A stretch of DNA of 47,464 nucleotides from positions 1 through 47,464 of the forward strand of contig JBGPBV010000038.1 in assembly GCA_041481445.1 (NCBI GenBank), read 5' to 3'. Below the pieces are notes generated by a model that saw only the letters and a list, made by a program, of their open reading frames with translations, was not told the origin of the DNA and did no database searches. A program made the translations under genes and the position numbers. The DNA comes from AA29 sp041481445 (GTDB lineage Bacteria > Acidobacteriota > Vicinamibacteria > Fen-336). Of this stretch, positions 1-8,872 are shown one piece after another. How positions within the stretch are numbered: the stretch's first letter is position 1; the number at the start of each line of letters is the position of its first letter.

Positions 1-845
1 GAGACCTTGGCCTCCTCCAGGCGCTGGATCTGCTCGCGGAGGTCCACCGCCGCGTCCATGTCGATCTCGACGGTCACGTAGTAGTGCGGGGCGCTGAACT
101 TGCTCTCCACCAGCCGCCGCGCGATCGTCTTGCGCATGTTCGACAGCGGCAGCTCCTGGCCGGGCGTGATCGAGGGCAGGGGAGGAGCCGGCCGGGGGGC
201 CGGCGTCGCCGAGGAGCGAGCGGCGGGGGGGGAGGACGGCGCGGCGTGCGGCCCCGACCAGGACTCGATGTCGCGCTTGATGATCCGCCCGCCGGGGCCG
301 CTGCCGGCCACGGACGACAGATCGATGTGGCGCTGGGCGGCCATGCTGCGCGCGAGGGGGCTGGCCTTCACGCGCCCGCCCTCGGCGTTGCCGGCGGCGG
401 CGCCCGCCTCACCGTAGGACGCCGTCGCCGCGGGCGGCGGCTCGGCCGGCGCGGGGGGCGCGGATCTCGGCGTCGGGATCTGCGTGGCCGCGGCATCGGC
501 CTCGCTCGCGGCCGCGGGCTCCGGCGTCGGCGCCGGAGCGGCGGCCGGCGCCGAGGGCGCCGCCTTGGCGCTCTCTTTCGCGAGCAGCGGACCGATGTCC
601 TCGCCCGGGTCGGCGATGACGCCGATGAGCGCCCCGATCGGGGCCTTGCCCCCGGCGGGGACGAGGATCGTGCGCAGCACCCCGCCGCCGAGCGCCTCCA
701 TCTCCATGTTGGCCTTGTCCGTCTCGATCTCGGCCAGCACGTCGCCCTGCTTGACCTGGTCGCCCTCGTTCTTGGTCCACTTGACGATCGTGCCCTCCTC
801 CATGGTCGGGGAGAGCTTCGCCAGAACGACCTTGGTGACGGTCAC
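1..845 (-). CDS. pdhC: Pyruvate dehydrogenase E2 (dihydrolipoamide acetyltransferase), 3' part outside the window
   Basis: Acetyl-transferring core subunit of the pyruvate dehydrogenase complex; it accepts the acetyl group from E1 on a swinging lipoyl arm and passes it to CoA. About 281 codons are visible. An N-terminal lipoyl domain (about 1-80) carries the lipoylation motif ETDKA with Lys44. An Ala/Pro-rich linker follows, then a peripheral subunit-binding domain (around KASPLARSMAAQ and GSGPGGRIIKRDIE), a second Ala/Pro linker, and the start of the catalytic domain (MRKTIARRLVESK). The start is GTG at 845, chosen because GGAGG lies just upstream and the lipoyl domain begins immediately. 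It lies 12 bases after the E1 beta stop, so it is the third gene of one operon. A branched-chain 2-oxoacid E2 is possible but less likely next to this E1 pair. Confidence 0.93.
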   Translation of the reverse strand, partial: MTVTKVVLAKLSPTMEEGTIVKWTKNEGDQVKQGDVLAEIETDKANMEMEALGGGVLRTILVPAGGKAPIGALIGVIADPGEDIGPLLAKESAKAAPSAPAAAPAPTPEPAAASEADAAATQIPTPRSAPPAPAEPPPAATASYGEAGAAAGNAEGGRVKASPLARSMAAQRHIDLSSVAGSGPGGRIIKRDIESWSGPHAAPSSPPAARSSATPAPRPAPPLPSITPGQELPLSNMRKTIARRLVESKFSAPHYYVTVEIDMDAAVDLREQIQRLEEAKV

Positions 846-857
846 GAGATGCCTCCG

Positions 858-1835
858 CTACCGGTAGAGAACCTGATGGGCGGCCTCGACGATGCGCTCC
901 GGCTGCGGCAGGTACGCCTTCTCGAGGATCTTGGCATAGGGCATGGGCACGTCGGCGGCGGTCACGCGGATGACGGGCGCGTCGAGGGAGTCGAAGCACT
1001 CGCGCTGGACGCGGTCCGCGATCTCGCCCCCGAAGCCCGCGTAGCGCCAGCCCTCCTCGACCACCACGCAGCGGCCCGTCTTGCGGACGGACTCGAAGAT
1101 GAGGTCCTCGTCCAGCGGGCGCAGCGTGCGGGGGTCCACGACCTCCGCCTCCACGCCCCCCTCGGCCAGGGTCTTGGCCGCGGCCAGCGACGTGATGACG
1201 GAGCGGCTCCAGGCCACGATCGTGACGTCCTTGCCCTCGCGCTTGACGTCGCCCAGGCCGAGCGGGATGTGGAACTCCTCTTCCGGGACCTCGCCCTTCA
1301 GGTTGTAGAGGATCTCGTTCTCCATGAAGATCACGGGGTTGTCGTCCCGGATCGCGCTCTTCAGGAGCCCCTTCGCGTCCTTGGGCGTGGACGGCATCAC
1401 CACCACCAGCCCCGGGATGTGGGCATACCAGCTCTCGAAGCCCTGGGAGTGCTGGGCCGCGACCTGCGTGGCCGCGCCGCTGGGGCCCCGCATCACCATG
1501 GGGCAGCGGATCTGCCCGCCCGACATGTAGCGGTACTTGGCCGCGTGGTTCACGATCATGTCCAGGGCGAGCAGCGAGAAGTTGAAGGTCATCATCTCGG
1601 CGATGGGCCGCAGGCCGATGAAGGCCGCTCCCACCGCGATGCCCGCGATCGCTTCCTCCGCGATCGGCGTGTCGCGCACGCGCCACTCGCCGAACTGCGC
1701 CACCAGCCCCTGCGTGACCTTGTAGGCGCCCTGGTAGGCCCCCACCTCCTCGCCCAGGATGAACACCCCGGGATCGCGCAGCATCTCTTCCTTGAGCGCC
1801 TGGTTCAGCGCTTCCCGCATCGTGATCAGCGCCAT
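858..1835 (-). CDS. pdhB: Pyruvate dehydrogenase E1 component, beta subunit
   Basis: Beta subunit (325 aa) of the heterotetrameric thiamine-diphosphate E1 enzyme that decarboxylates pyruvate and reductively acetylates the lipoyl arm of E2. It begins MALITMREALNQALKEEM, contains the typical GEEVGAYQGAYKVT segment, DTPIAEEAIAGIAVGAA, and a transketolase C-terminal domain with VVDPRTLRPLDE. The length matches the family. The start at 1835 is two bases after the stop of the alpha subunit, indicating translational coupling. Related branched-chain or acetoin dehydrogenase beta subunits cannot be fully excluded by reading alone. Confidence 0.94.
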   Translation of the reverse strand: MALITMREALNQALKEEMLRDPGVFILGEEVGAYQGAYKVTQGLVAQFGEWRVRDTPIAEEAIAGIAVGAAFIGLRPIAEMMTFNFSLLALDMIVNHAAKYRYMSGGQIRCPMVMRGPSGAATQVAAQHSQGFESWYAHIPGLVVVMPSTPKDAKGLLKSAIRDDNPVIFMENEILYNLKGEVPEEEFHIPLGLGDVKREGKDVTIVAWSRSVITSLAAAKTLAEGGVEAEVVDPRTLRPLDEDLIFESVRKTGRCVVVEEGWRYAGFGGEIADRVQRECFDSLDAPVIRVTAADVPMPYAKILEKAYLPQPERIVEAAHQVLYR

Positions 1836-1837
1836 GG

Positions 1838-2953
1838 CTACTGGGCCTTCCCGGCGGGGGCGGGCTCCGCGGGGGCGGGCGCGGCCTCCGGCCGGGCCGG
1901 CGGCGTCCAGGGCGGGAGCTTCTCGGGCACGCGGTCCTCGCGGATGGACGCGCGCCAGGCCGGGTCCTTCTCCGCCGACTTCATGTGGATGTAGGGCGAG
2001 CGGACGTAGACGTCCTCGTAGAGGGATGCGGCGGGCGGGTCGGGGCTCTTCTCCGTGAACTCGACCGCGTCGTCCATCTGGGCCAGCACGTCCTTGTCGA
2101 TGGCGTCGAGGTCGGCCTGGGCGAACCGCTCCTGCTCCATCAGGCGGCGGCCGAACAGCAGGATCGGGTCCGACTTCATCATCTGCTCGACTTCCTCCTT
2201 GGTGCGGTACTTGCCCGGGTCCGACATCGAGTGGCCGCGGTAGCGGTAGGTCTCCGCCTCGATCAGGGTCGGCCGCTTCTCCTTCCGCGCGCGCTCGATC
2301 GCCTCCGCCATCGCGTTGCGGACGGCGACGAGGTCCATGCCGTTGACCTCCCGGCGGGGGACGCCGTAGGCGGAGGCGCGCGTGTAGAGGTCCTTCACCG
2401 AAGAGGCGCGGTCGATGGACGTCCCCATCCCGTACCGGTTGTTCTCGATGACGTAGACGACGGGGAGGTCCCACAGCGCGCTGACGTTGAGTGCCTCGTG
2501 GAAGGCCCCCTCGTTGATGGCACCGTCGCCGAAGAAGCAGAGCACGACCTGGTCGGTCTGCCGCAGCCGGATGCCGTAGCCCATCCCGGCGGCCAGCGGG
2601 AGGTGGCCGCCCACGATGCCGTCCCCGCCGAAGTTGCCGGCGGGCACGTCGTAGAAGTGCATCGAGCCGCCCTTGCCGCGGCTGATGCCGGTGAACTTCC
2701 CGCAGAGCTCGGCGAGCAGCGCGCGCGGGTCGGCCCCCCGGGCCAGCGCGTAGCCGTGGTCCCGGTAGTAGGCGATGAGGTAGTCGTCCTGGCGCATCTG
2801 GCTGATGGCGCCGACCCCGACCGCTTCCTGGCCGATGTAGAGGTGGAGGAAGCCGCCGATCTTCCCCTCCACGTAGAGCTGCGCGCAGCGCTCCTCGAAC
2901 CGGCGGATGAGCAGCATCTGTCGGTACAGAGCCAACGCCTGTATTCGATCCAT
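1838..2953 (-). CDS. pdhA: Pyruvate dehydrogenase E1 component, alpha subunit
   Basis: Alpha subunit (371 aa) of the thiamine-diphosphate-dependent E1. The thiamine-diphosphate motif is clear: GDGAINEG at 142-149 and the closing NN at 171-172. The regulatory-loop region reads YRYRGHSMSDPGKYRTKEE. The last 30 or so residues are a Pro/Ala-rich tail (from about PPWTPPARPEAAP) that ordinary PdhA proteins lack; it may be a tether to E2 or E3, which is inference. First gene of the operon; a promoter with TTGACG and TATAAG lies just upstream. There is no strong Shine-Dalgarno before the ATG at 2953. Confidence 0.95.
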   Translation of the reverse strand: MDRIQALALYRQMLLIRRFEERCAQLYVEGKIGGFLHLYIGQEAVGVGAISQMRQDDYLIAYYRDHGYALARGADPRALLAELCGKFTGISRGKGGSMHFYDVPAGNFGGDGIVGGHLPLAAGMGYGIRLRQTDQVVLCFFGDGAINEGAFHEALNVSALWDLPVVYVIENNRYGMGTSIDRASSVKDLYTRASAYGVPRREVNGMDLVAVRNAMAEAIERARKEKRPTLIEAETYRYRGHSMSDPGKYRTKEEVEQMMKSDPILLFGRRLMEQERFAQADLDAIDKDVLAQMDDAVEFTEKSPDPPAASLYEDVYVRSPYIHMKSAEKDPAWRASIREDRVPEKLPPWTPPARPEAAPAPAEPAPAGKAQ

Positions 2954-2990
2954 CGCTAGTTATTCCGTTCGCGCAAGGTAGTTCAACCTG

Positions 2991-3020
2991 CTTATACCGC
3001 TTGGCTTAGGTCACCGTCAA
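2991..3020 (-). promoter_or_regulatory. Predicted promoter of the pdh operon
   Basis: Reading on the minus strand, a -35 element TTGACG (3015-3020) is followed 18 bases later by a -10 element TATAAG (2991-2996). It gives a leader of about 30 bases before the pdhA ATG. No operator dyad is evident here. Confidence 0.5.
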
Positions 3021-3057
3021 CGCGTCCTCTCACGCCCCTGGCGATCCCCGCGATCGG

Positions 3058-3080
3058 GCCCATCTGATTTCAAGATGGGC
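3058..3080 (-). terminator. Hairpin downstream of the FHA gene
   Basis: GCCCATCT and AGATGGGC form an 8-bp perfect stem around a 7-base loop, starting 16 bases past the FHA protein stop codon. There is no U-tract, so it may be a Rho-assisted or weak intrinsic terminator that also isolates the pdh promoter from the FHA gene. Confidence 0.45.
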
Positions 3081-3096
3081 GCGGGCGAGGTCGTGC

Positions 3097-4422
3097 TCAG
3101 GGCGCGGGGGGGTCCTCCAGCGTCGCCGGGCGGCCCTCCGCCGCCCGCACGATGCCGTCGGGGCCCACGACCAGCCAGCGGCCGGCGCCGAGCGGGGTCG
3201 CGGCATAGAGGTACCGGCGGTAGCGCGGGACCGGACAACCCGCGGCGGGCGGCATCTCCTCCTCCACCGTCAAGGCGTAGCGATAGCCGTCCCGCTCCGC
3301 CTGCTCGAAGTCCCTCCCCCGAAGGAAGGCCGGCCCTTCGCTCGGATAGTCCTTGATCACCGTCGCCGGCCGGCGCAGGGCGTCCAGATCGCCGTACCCG
3401 GTGTTGCACACCGAGTGGAACGCATCCTCGGCCGCGGCGACCCCCCGCAGCTGCGCGACGGCGGCGGTCTGGGCGGGCGGCGTCCGCACGAGCAGGCTTC
3501 GCGGCCCACCCGCCACCGTGCGCGCGGTGCGGGCCAGGAAGGTCAGCGCGGCCGTCAGCAGGACCCCGAGCACGACGGCGGCGACCAGAGCGCCCGTGAA
3601 CATGGTCTCCGCCTGTCCCACCCCCTCGGGCTCGCGCGCCTGCCGGTCCGAGAAATGCCATTGGACGGCCGGGCGCAGGACGTACACGAGGACGGCGATG
3701 GAGGCGAGGGAGAAGGGGCAGACGAACAGGCCGATGGCGGCGATCCCGAGCTGCGCGCCGTGGGCCCATCGGCGGCGCTGCCAGAGTCCGACCGCCATCG
3801 CGGCGGAGAGCGCCGTCAGGGCCAGGGAGCCGAGGGCGATCCCGACACGGCCGGCGCCCCGCGCCGGCCAGGCCAGGGCCAGGCCACCGATCGCGTAGAG
3901 GGGGACGCTGAGGATCCAGAGGACGGCGAGGACGGTGACGGTGAGCGGCCGCGGACGATCCACGGCGCCGGGCGGCGCATGGCCCGGCCCGGCCGGCGCG
4001 TCCACCGCCGCGTCCCCGGCCGAGCGCATCGCGCGCGGGAGAACCCTGGGCGGCGGCACCGTCCGCGCGCGGTCGGGCTCGCGCGTGGCCGCCGGCGCGT
4101 GCAGGGCCTCGAGGGTCTCCAGAACCACCGTGCCCGTCTCCTCGGGCAGGAGCGTGATGGCGACGTCGCCGAGCTTGACGACGTCGCCCTCGCGGACACG
4201 GGCCCGCTCGGTCTTCTTCCCGTTCACGAACACGCCGTTCGCGCTGCCGCTGTCGCGCACCGTCACCCCGTCGGGGCCGGCCTCGATGACGGCGTGGCGG
4301 CGGGAGCACTTCGGATCGTTGAGGACGAGGTCGCTCGAAGGGTCGCGGCCCACGGTGGCCACGCTGCCCTCGATCTCGACCTCGTGCGCCGCGCCTGTCG
4401 GGTACTCGACGCGGAGCTTCAG
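3097..4422 (-). CDS. FHA domain membrane protein with pilin-like C-terminal domain
   Basis: An N-terminal forkhead-associated domain (phosphothreonine reader) shows VGRDPSSDLVLND, CSRRHAVIE and DSGSANGVFVNGK. A linker follows, then four to five hydrophobic membrane segments (PLTVTVLAVLWILSVPLYAI onward) and an extracytoplasmic C-terminal domain with FHSVCNTGYGDLDAL, GYRYALTVEE and WLVVGPDGIVRAAEG, resembling the C-terminal half of type IV pilin-like proteins. The start is uncertain. The FHA fold needs sequence upstream of the in-frame GTG at 4362; I extended it to a CTG at 4422 preceded by GAGGG. A leaderless-looking GTG at 4433 is out of frame by one base (see findings). Role inferred: linking Ser/Thr phosphorylation to an envelope process. 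Confidence 0.72.
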   Translation of the reverse strand: MKLRVEYPTGAAHEVEIEGSVATVGRDPSSDLVLNDPKCSRRHAVIEAGPDGVTVRDSGSANGVFVNGKKTERARVREGDVVKLGDVAITLLPEETGTVVLETLEALHAPAATREPDRARTVPPPRVLPRAMRSAGDAAVDAPAGPGHAPPGAVDRPRPLTVTVLAVLWILSVPLYAIGGLALAWPARGAGRVGIALGSLALTALSAAMAVGLWQRRRWAHGAQLGIAAIGLFVCPFSLASIAVLVYVLRPAVQWHFSDRQAREPEGVGQAETMFTGALVAAVVLGVLLTAALTFLARTARTVAGGPRSLLVRTPPAQTAAVAQLRGVAAAEDAFHSVCNTGYGDLDALRRPATVIKDYPSEGPAFLRGRDFEQAERDGYRYALTVEEEMPPAAGCPVPRYRRYLYAATPLGAGRWLVVGPDGIVRAAEGRPATLEDPPAP

Positions 4423-4432
4423 GGCGCCCTCA

Positions 4433-4445
4433 CGCGGCGATTCTA
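4433..4445 (-). promoter_or_regulatory. -10 element and leaderless-type GTG upstream of the FHA gene
   Basis: On the minus strand TAGAAT (4440-4445) is followed six bases later by GTG (4431-4433), the same spacing seen before several genes in this window. That GTG opens only four codons before a TGA that overlaps the CTG used as the FHA start. Confidence 0.4.
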
Positions 4446-4502
4446 GCGTGCCTGCTGTGTGAGTCCAGGAGCGCGCGCCCGCGCGGTGGGCCGGGGCGCC
4501 TG

Positions 4503-4582
4503 GGCGAGATCTTATCTCAGGGGGGGCCGCGTTGCGCCAATCGTGGGGAGCGCAAGTGCCCCCCCTGAGATACTATCTCGCC
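4503..4582. repeat. Long inverted repeat in the FHA/glutamate dehydrogenase divergent region
   Basis: Two 25-base arms (4503-4527 and 4558-4582) are inverted copies with 23 of 25 positions matching, separated by 30 bases. Each arm holds its own small dyad, GAGATCTTATCTC (4506-4518) and GAGATACTATCTC (4567-4579), followed or preceded by a run of seven G or C. The arms carry outward-facing -10-like hexamers: TACTAT toward the dehydrogenase and TAAGAT toward the FHA gene. The right arm ends just before the GGGGAG ribosome site of the dehydrogenase. Operator pair, symmetric promoter or RNA hairpin are all possible. Confidence 0.75.
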
Positions 4583-4594
4583 GGGGAGTCCAGC

Positions 4595-7500
4595 ATGATC
4601 ACCGCCGACCCCGGGCGGCGGGCCGCCCGCCTGGAGGAGCTCAAGGAGGTCCTCGCCCGCCGCGCCGCCCCCGAGGACCGCGACCTGGTGCTCTCGTTCG
4701 CGCCGGTCGTGTTCTCGGGCATGCCCGACCGCTTCGCCCTCGGCCTCTCCGTCGACGCCCTGGCCACGCGCATGCTGTCCGCCTTCCGCTTCGTGGCCCG
4801 CGAGATCCCGCACGCGATCCAGCTCTACAAGGGCCTGCCCGGGATCCACGTGGCCGCCCGCAACCCCACGGAGGCGGAAGCGGCGGCCATGGGCTCCACC
4901 GACGGCGTCCCCCTCGAGACCACCGTGGTGGAGACGCACACCCTCGACGCCCCCTTCATCTTCGAGAGCCTCAAGAACTACTTCCGCAAGGCCGGCCTGC
5001 GCGTCTTCTCCGCCATCCACCAGATCTTCACCGTGCGCCGCCAGTGGGAGCGGCCGGTGTGGATGGGCGGGCCGCAGGAGGACGGGGCCAAGGAGCTGTA
5101 CTGCAACTTCCAGATCGAGCGGGTGGAGTCGAAGGAGCGGCTGCGCCGGATCGAGCACGAGGTCTTCTCCGTCCTCAAGTCCGTCTTCACCGCCGTCGAG
5201 GACTACGAGGAGCTCAAGCGCACGGCCCGGGACCTGGGCAAGCGGCTGCGCGAGCGCTCGGAGGGGCTCGGCCGCGTCGAGCCCGCCCGCGCCTTCCTGT
5301 CCTGGATGCTCGACGAGAACTACATCTTCCTGGGCAGCGTGCGCTACCGTTTCGCCGCCGACGGGGAGGTCCACCGGGTGGCGGAGAGCGCGCTGGGCGC
5401 GTTCACGGACGAGAGCCTCCTCCCCGTCGTCTTCCCGAACCTGGTCGAGGAGATCGAGGCGCGGCTCAAGCCCTCTCCCGACGATCCGCGCGTGGTGGAC
5501 ATCGACTACGCGAACAACGCGTCCGCCCTCCATCACGTGGATCCGCTCGACAACGTCATCGTGCGCGAGTGGGGCCCGGAGGGCCAGCTCGTGGAAGCGA
5601 CCGTCTACGTGGGCCGGCTGGCCAAGGTCGCCTTCACCCAGAAGGCGGCCGACATCCCCCTGCTCAAGCAGAAGCACGACTGGCTTCTCGCCCACAGCGG
5701 GGCGATGCCGAACAGCCACGTGTACCGGGAGATCCGCGCCCTCTTCAACCGCTTCCCCAAGCGCGAGCTCTTCTACGCCTCCGCTCCCAGCCTCAAGGAC
5801 ATCATCGACCGCGTCGCCTACATGTCCGGCGACGACGAGATCGCGGTCCACGCGCGGCGAGGCAAGGGCTACATGGCCCTCTCCATCGCGTTCTCGCGGG
5901 TCCGCTACTCCTACGAGGTCGAGCGGGAGCTGGGGGAGACGCTGGCCCGCGAGTTCGGGCCCATCAACTTCGCCACCTCCGCCGACCTGGGGGCGGTGAG
6001 CCTGCTCGTCTTCTACTTCGACGCCGCCCGCCTGGAGCAGCCGCTGGAGCCGGACGCCGTCCGGCGCATCGTGGAGAGCCGGCTCACCACCTGGGACGAC
6101 CGCGTGGTCTCCGCCCTCGTGCAGGCGGTGGGCGAGCGGGCGGGGCGCCAGCTCTTCCGCCGCTACGAGGAGAGCTTCTCCGGCCTCTACCGCGAGTCCA
6201 CCCAGCCGAGCGAGGTGGTGGAGGACGTCCGGTACTTCGAGCGCCTGGAAGGCCGGCTGGAGGTGCGTGTGCTGCCGCGCACCACGGAGACGGCCACCCT
6301 GAAGCTCTACTCCGGGCGCCCCCTCGGCCTGACCGAGACCCTGCGGACCCTCCAGTACCTGGGCCTGACCGTCACCGAGGAGCTGCGGGTGCCCCTCGTC
6401 CTGCCCGAGGGCAAGCGCGGCTTCCTGTACCGCTTCGACCTCGAGGCGGGCACCGAGCGCATCGCCTCGCTCGTGGCCAGCGAGGAGCGCTTCGCCAAGG
6501 CCCTGCGCGCCCTCGACGAGGAGCGCGCGACCGACGATCCCCTCAACGGCCTCATCCTGCTCGGCAAGCTGGCCTGGCAGCAGGTCGAGGTCCTGCGCAC
6601 GGTCCGCAACCATCTGCTCCAGGTCCGCCCGCACTACAACGCGGAGACCGTCAACGGCGTGCTGCTGCGCAACAGCGCGGTGGCGGTGGCCCTCTTCCGG
6701 TCCTTCCAGGCCCGCTTCGACCCCCGCCTGTCCGGTGACCGCGCCCTCCTGATGGCGGAAGCGGATGCGGGGGTGAAGAAGGCCCTGGAGGCGGTGGTCA
6801 GCCTCGTGGACGACGAGGTCCTGCGCGCCTTCGACAACCTGATCCGCTCCTCGCTGCGCACGAACTACTTCCAGCGGCCGGCGCGGCCGGTGCTGGCGAT
6901 CAAGGTGGACAGCCGCAAGGTGGAGGGCATGCCCTCGCCGCGTCCGATGTACGAGATCTACGTCCACTCGCGCAAGCTGGAAGGCATCCACCTGCGCGGG
7001 GGCAAGGTCGCGCGCGGCGGCATCCGCTGGAGCGACCGCCACGACGACTTCCGCACCGAGGTCCTGGGTCTCATGAAGACCCAGATGGTGAAGAACGCGA
7101 TCATCGTCCCCGTGGGCTCCAAGGGCGGGTTCGTCCTCAAGGGCGACGTGCCCGGCCGTCCCACCCTCGACGCCTACCTCATCGACCGCTACCGCGAGTT
7201 CGTCTCCGGCCTCCTCGACGTGACGGACAACATCGTGGACGGCAAGGTCATCCATCCGCCGGAGGTCGTCCGCCACGACGAGGACGACCCCTACCTGGTG
7301 GTGGCCGCGGACAAGGGCACCGCCCACCTGAGCGACACCGCCAACAGCGTCTCCGCCCAGTACGGCTTCTGGCTGGGCGACGCCTTCGCCTCCGGCGGCA
7401 GCGTGGGCTACGACCACAAGAAGGTCGCCATCACCGCGCGCGGGGCCTGGGAGTGCGTGCGCGAGCACTTCCGCAACCTCGGCGTGGACGTGCAGGCGGA

Positions 7501-8872
7501 CGCCTTCACGGTGGTGGGGATCGGCGACATGGCGGGCGACGTGTTCGGCAACGGCATGCTGCGCAGCCAGACCATGCGCCTGCTGGCCGCCTTCAACCAC
7601 GCGCACATCTTCATCGACCCCGAGCCGGACCCCGCCCGGTCCTTCCGCGAGCGCGAGCGGCTCTTCAACCTGCCCCGCTCGAGCTGGCGCGACTACGACG
7701 CCAGCCTGATCAGCCGGGGGGGCGGGATCTTCGACCGCTCGGCCAAGGCCATCCCCCTCTCGGCGGAAGTACGCAAGCTCCTCGACATCGAGGGGGAGTC
7801 GGCCAGCGGCGAGGAGGTCATCCGCCGGATCCTGTCCGCGAAGGTGGACCTCCTCTACAACGGCGGCATCGGCACCTACGTCAAGGCCTCGACGGAGGAC
7901 GACACGGAGGTGGGGGACCGCACCAACGACCGCGTCCGCGTGGACGGCAAGGAGGTGCGGGCGCGGGTGGTGGCGGAGGGCGGCAACCTCGGCTTCACCC
8001 AGAAGGGGCGGCTCGAGTACTGGGGCACCTGCGACGGACGCATCAACACGGACGCGGTGGACAACTCGGGCGGCGTGGACATGTCCGACCACGAGGTGAA
8101 CATCAAGATCCTGATGGACATCCTCGTGAAGCGGGGCGTGGTGCGGGGCCGCGCCGAGCGCAACCACATCCTCATGGAGATGACGGAGGAGGTGGCGGAG
8201 CTGGTGCTGGCCGACAACCACGACCAGGCCCGCGCCCTCACCCTCGACGGGCGGCGCAGCGTCACGCGCTACGAGGAGTTCGTGGCCTTCGTGGAGGACC
8301 TCGTGGGGGCGGGCGTGCTCAGCCGCGCGGACGACGCGGTGCCCACCCGTGACGAGCTCCTGGCCAGCCCCTGGCGCGACCGGGGCCTGCCGCGTCCGCT
8401 CCTGGCCGTCCTCCTCGGGCACACGAAGATGTTCGCCTTCGAGATGGTGATGCAGACCTCGTTCCCGGAGAGCAAGGCCGGGCGTCCCTTCCTCGTCGAG
8501 TACTTCCCGCGCCGGCTGCAGCGGGAGTTCGCCGAGCACTTCGAGGAGCATCCGCTACGGAGGGAGATCGTGGCCACCGCGGCCGTGAACCACGTCATCA
8601 ACTGCGCGGGCGTGACCTTCCTGTCGCGCATGATGGCGGGCGGCAGGCTCGCGATCGGCGACGTGATCGCCGCCTACTGCGAGGTCGACCGGTCGTCGGG
8701 CGCCCTTTCCCTGCGCGAGCGCCTGCAGGAGGTCGCGCCGGAGGCGGCCTACCAGGGCCTGATCGAGCTCGAAGAGGCGCTGGAGCTGGCCACGCGCGAC
8801 GCGCTCGAGGGCAAGACGGGGGACGCCGGGCGCGCGCTCGAGCCCGTGCGGTCGCGGCTGGAGATGGCGTAG
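4595..8872 (+). CDS. gdhB: NAD-dependent glutamate dehydrogenase, large (GDH-180-like) type
   Basis: A 1425-residue protein that oxidatively deaminates glutamate to 2-oxoglutarate and ammonium with NAD, mainly catabolic. It is on the short side for the L180 class, which often exceeds 1500 residues. The N-terminal half holds the regulatory ACT-like region. The catalytic core is obvious: GGKVARGGIRWSDRHDDFR, KTQMVKNAIIVPVGSKGGF, and the nucleotide-binding stretch GIGDMAGDVFGNGML. The start was set at ATG 4595 because GGGGAG lies seven bases upstream; an in-frame TTG at 4532 would place coding sequence through the inverted repeat and is unlikely. It is transcribed divergently from the FHA gene and stands alone, with no partner downstream. 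Confidence 0.93.
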   Translation: MITADPGRRAARLEELKEVLARRAAPEDRDLVLSFAPVVFSGMPDRFALGLSVDALATRMLSAFRFVAREIPHAIQLYKGLPGIHVAARNPTEAEAAAMGSTDGVPLETTVVETHTLDAPFIFESLKNYFRKAGLRVFSAIHQIFTVRRQWERPVWMGGPQEDGAKELYCNFQIERVESKERLRRIEHEVFSVLKSVFTAVEDYEELKRTARDLGKRLRERSEGLGRVEPARAFLSWMLDENYIFLGSVRYRFAADGEVHRVAESALGAFTDESLLPVVFPNLVEEIEARLKPSPDDPRVVDIDYANNASALHHVDPLDNVIVREWGPEGQLVEATVYVGRLAKVAFTQKAADIPLLKQKHDWLLAHSGAMPNSHVYREIRALFNRFPKRELFYASAPSLKDIIDRVAYMSGDDEIAVHARRGKGYMALSIAFSRVRYSYEVERELGETLAREFGPINFATSADLGAVSLLVFYFDAARLEQPLEPDAVRRIVESRLTTWDDRVVSALVQAVGERAGRQLFRRYEESFSGLYRESTQPSEVVEDVRYFERLEGRLEVRVLPRTTETATLKLYSGRPLGLTETLRTLQYLGLTVTEELRVPLVLPEGKRGFLYRFDLEAGTERIASLVASEERFAKALRALDEERATDDPLNGLILLGKLAWQQVEVLRTVRNHLLQVRPHYNAETVNGVLLRNSAVAVALFRSFQARFDPRLSGDRALLMAEADAGVKKALEAVVSLVDDEVLRAFDNLIRSSLRTNYFQRPARPVLAIKVDSRKVEGMPSPRPMYEIYVHSRKLEGIHLRGGKVARGGIRWSDRHDDFRTEVLGLMKTQMVKNAIIVPVGSKGGFVLKGDVPGRPTLDAYLIDRYREFVSGLLDVTDNIVDGKVIHPPEVVRHDEDDPYLVVAADKGTAHLSDTANSVSAQYGFWLGDAFASGGSVGYDHKKVAITARGAWECVREHFRNLGVDVQADAFTVVGIGDMAGDVFGNGMLRSQTMRLLAAFNHAHIFIDPEPDPARSFRERERLFNLPRSSWRDYDASLISRGGGIFDRSAKAIPLSAEVRKLLDIEGESASGEEVIRRILSAKVDLLYNGGIGTYVKASTEDDTEVGDRTNDRVRVDGKEVRARVVAEGGNLGFTQKGRLEYWGTCDGRINTDAVDNSGGVDMSDHEVNIKILMDILVKRGVVRGRAERNHILMEMTEEVAELVLADNHDQARALTLDGRRSVTRYEEFVAFVEDLVGAGVLSRADDAVPTRDELLASPWRDRGLPRPLLAVLLGHTKMFAFEMVMQTSFPESKAGRPFLVEYFPRRLQREFAEHFEEHPLRREIVATAAVNHVINCAGVTFLSRMMAGGRLAIGDVIAAYCEVDRSSGALSLRERLQEVAPEAAYQGLIELEEALELATRDALEGKTGDAGRALEPVRSRLEMA

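Noticed and set aside
4503..4582. Inverted repeat read as a transcription terminator
   Set aside because: It lies between divergent genes with no U-tract on either side, so there is no transcript for it to end.
4532..4594. TTG start extending glutamate dehydrogenase by 21 residues
   Set aside because: The extension runs through the inverted repeat, has no ribosome site and does not look like the family, while ATG 4595 has a good one.
4517..8551. A 1344-codon open frame opposite glutamate dehydrogenase
   Set aside because: It is an antisense shadow caused by high GC at third positions; its translation is low-complexity (His, Val, Arg, Gly) with no domain, while the plus strand carries a full dehydrogenase.
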